A stretch of 9,858 nt of DNA from Bacillota bacterium (GTDB lineage Bacteria; Bacillota; Clostridia; UBA1381): assembly GCA_021203665.1 (NCBI GenBank), contig JAJQAT010000002.1, forward strand, positions 1 to 9,858. Direction: 5' to 3'. The position numbers were made by a program, and so were the translations under genes. This document shows positions 4,618 through 9,858 of the stretch, piece by piece. How positions within the stretch are numbered: position 1 is the stretch's first letter; every line of letters begins with the position of its first letter. Below the pieces are notes generated by a model. The model was given only the letters and a program-made list of their open reading frames with translations, had not been told where the DNA came from and ran no database searches.

Positions 4618-7600
4618 TTACTCCGTTGATGATGAAGGTGTGAAAACGACAGAAGATATATTTACTCCGCCGCCCACAGGCCAGAAATAATACGTTGTAC
4701 CTGACGTAAGCTCGACCGTAAACTCACTGTATTCCTGTGACAGCAAGTCCGTACCGTTATATCCGATGTTTGTGCCTCCTGCTCCTTCCGTTCCATATCT
4801 CAGCCACGAGGTTGTTCCGCTTCCTTTGTTATATGTATTTCGCAGCCGTATTTTAAGAGTGCCGTTGCATTCGGGAGTGTAAATCATATATCTGTCGGCA
4901 TCGGATATTTTGCCGTTCCACCAAATGCCGCCCTCACTTGTCGAGTTGCCGTTGGACGTGTAGTAAACCGCATATCCGGGGTTTATATAATCGCTTGATG
5001 TGCCGTAAACGGTCAGGTTACTTATAGTCGCGCTTGTACTCAATGAACGCGCGTTTGCGAACAGGCTGAAATCATAGGTATATGTGTTCGTTTCCGCGTC
5101 ATACGTATATGACGGGCTGTAATCCTCGGCAGAGGCTATCGCGCTTTTGGTTGTCACTCTTATACAGGAATATGCGTCCGCGCCGATTACTATATTATCG
5201 CCGTCCGTGCTGTAGGCATAATCGCTTTCCTTTACCCATTCGCCGCTGTCATAGTAACCTGTTTCAACCGAGGAAATCCCATATTGGGATATGCCGGTAA
5301 GAGTAAATTCCGAATCAGCGGTAGTGGTAAGAACTATTTCCGTTTCGCTTGCCTCTATTGCCGTTCCCACGCCGTTATCCTCGCTTGTATATACAATCGG
5401 AACGGCGCGTATCATTTTCTTGTCGGATTCACTGTTGTTCGACAACTCATTGAAGAATACCAACGTGTCACCGGCCGCGCCGTCGGCTTTTTTGGAGGCG
5501 AGATGTACCGCGATTTTGTTGAGCATTGAATTTACTGCGCGTATCTCATCGGCATAATCGCCGCGTTCCTCCATAACGCCGTCTTTGTCGGTATCTACAT
5601 ACATTCCGTAACCGTCCGGTCCGCAAAGCTCATACATATTGTAGAAGCTGCCGCCCGCGAGCGCCGCCATTGTAAGCGCCGCCGAATTACTGTAGCTGCC
5701 GCCGTTTTCCATAATCATCGGCAGGTTATTACCGTATGAATAATTTATCGAACCGCCGGAGGTCGATGTATAAGTATTTCCGAAGTTGAACATAACGCCC
5801 ATATCGGTGCTGTAGGGGTCATATCCGATAAAGTCAATACTCGTTCCCTCGTTTTCGCGCTTTTCCTCGTTGTACACGACAAGATTTGCGTCCGTGCCGC
5901 CGTAATTGTTTACACGCGTCCATACGGAATAATCCGACTCCTTAACCGCCAAGCCGAGACTGTTTTCGTAATTCCACATTGTATCGTTCAGATAATCTTG
6001 GAGCGTACCGCCGTCGGCTATTATACTCTCGTATTTTGCCTCGCACACATCACAGTGACAACGCTCGTTATAATGGTAATCGTCATTTGTGTGCGTTCTC
6101 GCCGTTGCGGGCTCATTTGTTATCTGACAGCCGACAACCGTATGATTGCCGCCGTTTGCTTGGTCATATTCCGCGATATGGTCGAACAATGCCTGTAATG
6201 ATTCATATTCCTTTTCACGCAAAGCCTCGTCATTTTTACACATAACGTAGGTATACGATGTCCCGCGCGAACGAAGAGGTGTTCCGTCCTCCGCAAGCGA
6301 TTTTTGATAATTATTCATTACATAATACGGCACTCTGCTGTCCGATGTAACCTGACAGGTATCTATAGCAAACCACAGAATTTCGAGCTTTACTCCCGAC
6401 TCCTCGGCATAGTCAATCATTTTATCAACGTATGTCCAATCGTACACATCATCGCGCGAAAGTACAAGCTGAGGTGAATTATACGACGTGGTTGCGCCGT
6501 TGTTTATCGAGAATGAACCGTTGTCAGCCGTAATCTCAAAGTTTATCTCGCCGGCATCTATATGCTCATTTACAAAGTCTGTAACATCAAAGTCGTAATA
6601 CGCGCTGCTACTCATCGGGTCGTAATCGGGCAGTGTTCCCAAATCCGTTTTGTCACCGTCCTCATCAATCCCATAGACACGAGGACTCGCGGAGGAAATC
6701 TCCGAAGCGTAAATTCTTATCTTTGCTGCTGCATATGTTGTCGCGGAGGTATCGTTGTCACTTTCGAGCAGTGACAAAGAAATATTTTCGGCATCGCTTT
6801 CGTATTCAAAAGCAGCTGCAAGCGGCTTCATGCTTTCAATGCTGTCCCATAAGAAAATTTTTGTGCCGTCTGTTATATCATACTTAGGTGTAATGCTCTC
6901 ATTTGCGGACACAGCTTGAATATCCGTATTTACAAGTGTACCGTTAGAGTAGTTGCATATAATGAGTGTACCTGACAGAGTAGAATATACCAAATTGTTA
7001 TCGCTGTCATAAGAAACTACACTCTCATCTGGCTCTGTGGTTGGCACATCTGTTGGATTTTCCGTCGGGTCTGTTGTTGGTTCTGTCGTCGGCGTTACTG
7101 TTGGTTCTGCCGTCGGCGTTGCCGTGGGTTCTGTCGTTGGTGTTTCGGTAGATTCCGTTTCCGGCAAAGAGAAAATCAAAACCACGGAATTGTCTGCGCT
7201 TACGCTTAAAGATGTATCATCGCTTTCAATCTCTGCGTCAACCGCGGTATCGGGCTGAATATGCGCCCAATGTATTTGTGTGTTTACAACGGTAAAGCCA
7301 TCCTCACCGGCTTGGTTAAACATAGCCTCTATATTTTCGTCGGTATAGCCCCAGTTTGACGCGACCTTATCCGCGCGTATCTGTACGCCGTTATAGAAAA
7401 ACGGCTCATCGTCGATATTAAGCGTAATTCTGTCATAGGTTTCGTATGATGTGTCAACATCCGAAATAATTTGCTCCTCGGCAAATTCAGCTGTGACGGT
7501 GACATCGGCATCGGGCATTTCAAAGGCTTTTAAATATTTTATATTATAACTTTCGCCGTTATACGAATATGTAAGAGTTTTTATTCTGTAGCCGTCATCG

Positions 7601-8832
7601 GGTGTTACCGCAAGTGTTATTTTTGTTCCGCTTACGGCTTTATTGTCGGACTCCGCGCCGCTCTCTATTGTAACGGCTCCGTGTTCCGTATTCGAGGGCA
7701 GAGAAACAGTATAATACATCTTTTCCTCAAACACCGCGCTCACCTCTGTGTCGGCGGTCATTGTAAATGTGTATGCTTCGTCCGACACACTGTCCGTAAC
7801 ATTTTCGCCGCCTACCACAAGCGAGGACAGCTTATAGCCCGTATCGGGTGTCACGGTCAGGGTAACCTCTGTTCCGCTGATAATTTTGCTGTTGTCGGAT
7901 TGATTTGACACAATGCTTCCGTTTTCGGGATTGTTTATCGTTAGCTTTAAAATATTCGACGCGTCGAGAACCGTCGCCGTTGCCGCGCTGCTTACTTTTT
8001 TACCGTTAATCTGCGCAGTCACGCTTATAACATCGCCCGCGTTCAGCGCCAAGCCTGTGAGCGTCCACTCTGTTCCACTGACCTCTGCCGCCTGCGCCGT
8101 ACCGTCATTTATGGTAACAGATACCGCAGCACCCGATGGACAGGTTCCCGAAATTGCCGTATCGGTTGAGCTTACGGGTTCGTTTATAGTCGGCGCGTTT
8201 GTCCGCGCTGTTATGTCGCTGCTTGTATAATACAGAGCGGTGACATTTACCTTTGAGCTGTTGTATATGTATGAATACAGCGCATATATATGTCCCGCTT
8301 CGACAGTAATTGTGCTTGTAACCGACGCGCTTGTCGTTTGGCTTGTAGTGGTTGAAGAGCCGGTTACGTTTTTATATAATGTTGATAGGTAACTGTTTGT
8401 AATTGTATCAAAATCGGTAGCATTGCCAAAATCATAACAATAAAATCTTCCGCTTTGACTGGTGCCGGCACTCGGAAAATTCGTTGTGATATATAGCGTG
8501 CCGCTGTACACAGGCTTAATAAGAATATATCTTCCCGTGTCACTTACGCTTGTATATCCGCTTGAATCCGTTTCTTTAACGCTTGCGGCTGAAAAACATA
8601 TTCCGCTTGACGTTATGCTGTCGCCCGAGCCAAGTGATACGCGTATATCTGCGTAATCCTCGTCAGTTAAATCATATGTCGTTCCAGCTGTGCCATCGGC
8701 GTTTTCGCCGAATATCCAAGTGTATTTTCCCGTTTCGGCAGTACCCGTAATGGGACTTTCCGCTGCGCTTACACAGGTTATTCCCGCCACAAGCATAGCT
8801 GCGGATAACAGAATACTTACAATTCTTTTCAT
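4618..8832 (-). CDS. Large secreted GH42-like glycoside hydrolase
   Basis: 1404 residues. The start is ATG with AAAGGAGA (8839-8846) upstream. A signal peptide (1-24) ends at VSAA. Domains in order: beta-sandwich, probably carbohydrate-binding (about 35-205); bacterial Ig-like (about 213-290); two InlB B-type repeats (about 294-370 and 373-452, each with VTPDxGY); catalytic TIM barrel (about 465-1110); a beta domain (about 1120-1232); and a C-terminal beta-sandwich (about 1245-1400) resembling the first. The barrel resembles clan GH-A, nearest GH42. E907 (QITNEP) is the likely acid/base and E1042 (PMIMENGG) the likely nucleophile. C865 and C925-x-C927-x-x-C930 match the zinc-binding cysteines of GH42 beta-galactosidases. 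After strand 2 (HWAHIQPD, to 528) an insert runs to about 793 before YDWTYVDKMIDYAEESGVKLEILWF resumes in two parts. The insert looks like a DNRLRE/CBM96-like domain (FSLPE, KIRIY, YDFDVTDFV, PQLVLS) that is itself split by a Thr/Pro linker (561-601) and a small KIFLWDSIESMKP domain. There is no LPXTG, SLH or dockerin, so it is released or held by its binding modules. Galactoside activity is likely but unproven. Confidence 0.85.
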   Translation of the reverse strand: MKRIVSILLSAAMLVAGITCVSAAESPITGTAETGKYTWIFGENADGTAGTTYDLTDEDYADIRVSLGSGDSITSSGICFSAASVKETDSSGYTSVSDTGRYILIKPVYSGTLYITTNFPSAGTSQSGRFYCYDFGNATDFDTITNSYLSTLYKNVTGSSTTTSQTTSASVTSTITVEAGHIYALYSYIYNSSKVNVTALYYTSSDITARTNAPTINEPVSSTDTAISGTCPSGAAVSVTINDGTAQAAEVSGTEWTLTGLALNAGDVISVTAQINGKKVSSAATATVLDASNILKLTINNPENGSIVSNQSDNSKIISGTEVTLTVTPDTGYKLSSLVVGGENVTDSVSDEAYTFTMTADTEVSAVFEEKMYYTVSLPSNTEHGAVTIESGAESDNKAVSGTKITLAVTPDDGYRIKTLTYSYNGESYNIKYLKAFEMPDADVTVTAEFAEEQIISDVDTSYETYDRITLNIDDEPFFYNGVQIRADKVASNWGYTDENIEAMFNQAGEDGFTVVNTQIHWAHIQPDTAVDAEIESDDTSLSVSADNSVVLIFSLPETESTETPTTEPTATPTAEPTVTPTTEPTTDPTENPTDVPTTEPDESVVSYDSDNNLVYSTLSGTLIICNYSNGTLVNTDIQAVSANESITPKYDITDGTKIFLWDSIESMKPLAAAFEYESDAENISLSLLESDNDTSATTYAAAKIRIYASEISSASPRVYGIDEDGDKTDLGTLPDYDPMSSSAYYDFDVTDFVNEHIDAGEINFEITADNGSFSINNGATTSYNSPQLVLSRDDVYDWTYVDKMIDYAEESGVKLEILWFAIDTCQVTSDSRVPYYVMNNYQKSLAEDGTPLRSRGTSYTYVMCKNDEALREKEYESLQALFDHIAEYDQANGGNHTVVGCQITNEPATARTHTNDDYHYNERCHCDVCEAKYESIIADGGTLQDYLNDTMWNYENSLGLAVKESDYSVWTRVNNYGGTDANLVVYNEEKRENEGTSIDFIGYDPYSTDMGVMFNFGNTYTSTSGGSINYSYGNNLPMIMENGGSYSNSAALTMAALAGGSFYNMYELCGPDGYGMYVDTDKDGVMEERGDYADEIRAVNSMLNKIAVHLASKKADGAAGDTLVFFNELSNNSESDKKMIRAVPIVYTSEDNGVGTAIEASETEIVLTTTADSEFTLTGISQYGISSVETGYYDSGEWVKESDYAYSTDGDNIVIGADAYSCIRVTTKSAIASAEDYSPSYTYDAETNTYTYDFSLFANARSLSTSATISNLTVYGTSSDYINPGYAVYYTSNGNSTSEGGIWWNGKISDADRYMIYTPECNGTLKIRLRNTYNKGSGTTSWLRYGTEGAGGTNIGYNGTDLLSQEYSEFTVELTSGTTYYFWPVGGGVNISSVVFTPSSSTE
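7030..7155 (-). repeat. Thr/Pro linker coded by 24-bp repeats
   Basis: The codons for residues about 560-601 form a low-complexity tract. The + strand shows three units of 24 bases (7079-7102, 7103-7126, 7127-7150), each starting GGTTCTG or similar, with partial units to the left. They code for an 8-residue PTTEPTxT-like repeat. Such tracts expand and contract by slippage. Here the linker is unusual in lying inside a catalytic-domain insert rather than between terminal domains. Confidence 0.8.
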
Positions 8833-8856
8833 AATGCGTCTCCTTTACAATAAAAA

Positions 8857-8868
8857 TTCCGTGCGGAA
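8857..8868 (-). promoter_or_regulatory. Small hairpin with T run in the 5' leader
   Basis: On the minus strand TTCCG and CGGAA form a short stem (loop two to four bases) followed by TTTTT, between the promoter and the ribosome binding site of the GH42-like gene. It resembles a very small attenuator but is short for efficient termination; it may only shape the leader. Confidence 0.25.
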
Positions 8869-8908
8869 CGGTCAAAAGTCCGCTCCTATAAATTTTCCTC
8901 TTAAATAT

Positions 8909-8937
8909 ATTGTAAAGAAAACCCCATCCAAAAACAA
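8909..8937 (-). promoter_or_regulatory. Sigma-A promoter of the GH42-like gene
   Basis: On the minus strand TTGTTT (8932-8937) and TACAAT (8909-8914) are 17 bases apart. Transcription would start near 8902, leaving a leader of about 70 bases. The pair of repeated sites at 8947-8977 lies immediately upstream of the -35, where an AraC-type activator normally binds. Confidence 0.65.
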
Positions 8938-8946
8938 GATAGTTTT

Positions 8947-8977
8947 ATGATATATCAGTCCTAAAAATGATATGTCA
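8947..8977 (-). promoter_or_regulatory. Paired sites, probable AraC-type operator
   Basis: ATGATATATCA (8947-8957) and ATGATATGTCA (8967-8977) match at 10 of 11 bases and are exactly 20 bases apart, about two helical turns. Each is also nearly palindromic. The nearer site ends ten bases upstream of the -35 of the GH42-like gene; the farther one covers the stop codon of the regulator. Two in-phase repeats just upstream of a -35 are classic for AraC-family activators, so the adjacent regulator is the natural candidate. Binding itself is inferred. Confidence 0.55.
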
Positions 8978-9832
8978 TTTTCGGTGCTTTGCTCGGTAAT
9001 CGCGCATCGTCATACCCGTGTACTTACGAAAAATTTTTTGAATGTATTTTGCATTGCTGTTGAAAAGCAGCGGTATATCCTCAATATGCCGGTCAGTATT
9101 TCGAAGTATATCTTTTATCATATCAACCTTTAGCTTGTTGATATATTCCGTCAGTGTCATCCCTGTTTCCTCTTTAAACACTCGCCCCAAATGCTCGCGG
9201 GTAACATAACGGTGCGCGGCAAGCTCGCTAGGCTTGACATTTTGATATATGTACTCTCGTATTTGGCGTATCGTTTGGTCAACAAGCATATTTTTACTGA
9301 AAATTTTCTTTTCCGGCATTCCACAAAGTCTGAACATTGTCGTTACAAACACATTAACCCAACCCTTTAAGGCAATTTTTCTGCCCTGCATATTGCCGTA
9401 GTATTCCCGAATCATTTCCACAATAATGTCGCGAAGCTCAAAATTTTCATTATCCGCACCTCGAATATACATATCGGTGCCGTTTACAAAATTCTCAAGC
9501 TGCGGAAATTCATCCGCAAATTGCTCCCAAGCACCGTTGAAAAAATCTCTTTCAAAGCAAATATAATGAATTTCAAAAACCGCTTCGTCACCGTGTTCGT
9601 TGTCCCTGATACATTCCAATGCCGCATCGGGATTTACCATAACAAAATCACCGCGCGATACGCGTACAGTATCGTTGCCTATAATCAGGGTTCCTTTTCC
9701 GTATGCGATATAAGCCGCGACAATAAAGCTCCTGCCGGCGGGGAAAAGGTTATCGCTTACCCATATATGCTCAATATATAATTTATAATCGTTTTTAAAG
9801 ACGTTTTTAAATGTTCGTTTCAAATTCCTCAC
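8975..9832 (-). CDS. AraC-family transcriptional regulator
   Basis: 285 residues: an N-terminal cupin-like sensor domain (about 15-100, with FIVAAYIAYGKGTLIIGND and GDFVMVNPDA), a helical linker (about 130-175), and a double helix-turn-helix domain (about 185-283, with YVTREHLGRVFKEETGMT, TEYINKLKVD and YIQKIFRKYTGMTMRDYR). This is the usual length and layout of sugar-responsive AraC activators. The sequence shows no lesions. It lies directly upstream of the large secreted enzyme on the same strand, with a promoter and paired sites between, so it most likely activates that gene in response to a released sugar. The start is uncertain. GTG 9830-9832 is the longest form, after an in-frame TAG, but has a poor ribosome binding site. 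TTG 9821-9823 follows GGTGAGG, but at a short spacing. The inducer cannot be read from the sequence. Confidence 0.85.
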   Translation of the reverse strand: MRNLKRTFKNVFKNDYKLYIEHIWVSDNLFPAGRSFIVAAYIAYGKGTLIIGNDTVRVSRGDFVMVNPDAALECIRDNEHGDEAVFEIHYICFERDFFNGAWEQFADEFPQLENFVNGTDMYIRGADNENFELRDIIVEMIREYYGNMQGRKIALKGWVNVFVTTMFRLCGMPEKKIFSKNMLVDQTIRQIREYIYQNVKPSELAAHRYVTREHLGRVFKEETGMTLTEYINKLKVDMIKDILRNTDRHIEDIPLLFNSNAKYIQKIFRKYTGMTMRDYRAKHRK

Positions 9833-9849
9833 CGCCTAATTTCAGCATT

Positions 9850-9855
9850 ATTATA
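9850..9855 (-). promoter_or_regulatory. -10 box of the araC-type gene
   Basis: On the minus strand this reads TATAAT, a perfect -10. The -35 would lie beyond the window end. Transcription starting near 9843 would give a leader of only about 11 bases before GTG 9832, or about 20 before TTG 9823. The short leader makes the TTG start somewhat more plausible than its spacing suggests. Confidence 0.5.
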
Positions 9856-9858
9856 TCA

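Noticed and set aside
7037..7258. A + strand ORF rich in Val/Gly/Ser repeats
   Set aside because: It is the complement of the Thr/Pro linker of the large minus-strand gene; its repeats follow from that low-complexity coding tract and it has no ribosome binding site.
8826..8832. Lipoprotein signal on the large secreted enzyme
   Set aside because: C20 is preceded by G-I-T, which does not fit a lipobox; the VSAA site after it fits ordinary signal peptidase I cleavage.

Overview
The window looks like a chromosomal carbohydrate-use locus of an anaerobic, probably gut-associated Clostridia (Firmicutes/Bacillota). The signs are strong AGGAG-type ribosome binding sites, TTG and GTG starts, sigma-A-like promoters, AT-rich spacers, and a very large secreted glycoside hydrolase with InlB-type repeats and a Thr/Pro linker. 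I cannot name the species from sequence alone.

Layout. Positions 1-645 carry no gene. They hold a perfect 15-bp hairpin (36-69), a GC-rich element closed by a perfect 9-bp inverted repeat (82-192) that may be a structured RNA, and the promoter of the next gene. Positions 646-1220 (+) encode a small secreted protein of unknown function, broken by a frameshift just after its signal peptide. A two-way terminator (1229-1266) separates it from the minus-strand genes. Positions 1273-4083 (-) are a degraded sugar-acid operon. It starts with a cytoplasmic SGNH-type (SASA/CE6-like) acetylesterase, which overlaps a GH2 enzyme of beta-glucuronidase type by ATGA. Three bases after that comes a chimeric pseudogene: the first 35 codons of a tagaturonate reductase (uxaB) joined to the C-terminal DNA-binding domain of an AraC regulator. 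Positions 4084-4617 are intergenic, with a candidate promoter and operator, a terminator, and a relic copy of part of the 646-1220 gene. Positions 4618-8832 (-) encode a 1404-residue secreted GH42-like enzyme. Its catalytic barrel is interrupted by a roughly 265-residue insert that itself appears interrupted. Positions 8975-9832 (-) encode an intact AraC-family regulator, and two near-identical 11-bp sites lie between it and the promoter of the big enzyme.

How it fits together (inference). The secreted enzyme would trim an extracellular glycan under control of the adjacent AraC regulator. The cytoplasmic esterase and GH2 enzyme would deacetylate imported oligosaccharides and remove their terminal uronic acid. 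The uronate reductase that should follow has been lost by deletion, together with most of a second AraC regulator. This strain may therefore depend on another copy of uronate metabolism or on release of the sugar.

The most unusual items are the nested domain insertion in the GH42-like protein, the uxaB-araC deletion chimera, the pair of related broken genes at 646-1220 and 4415-4612, the unclassified structured element at 82-192, and the paired sites next to the araC stop codon.
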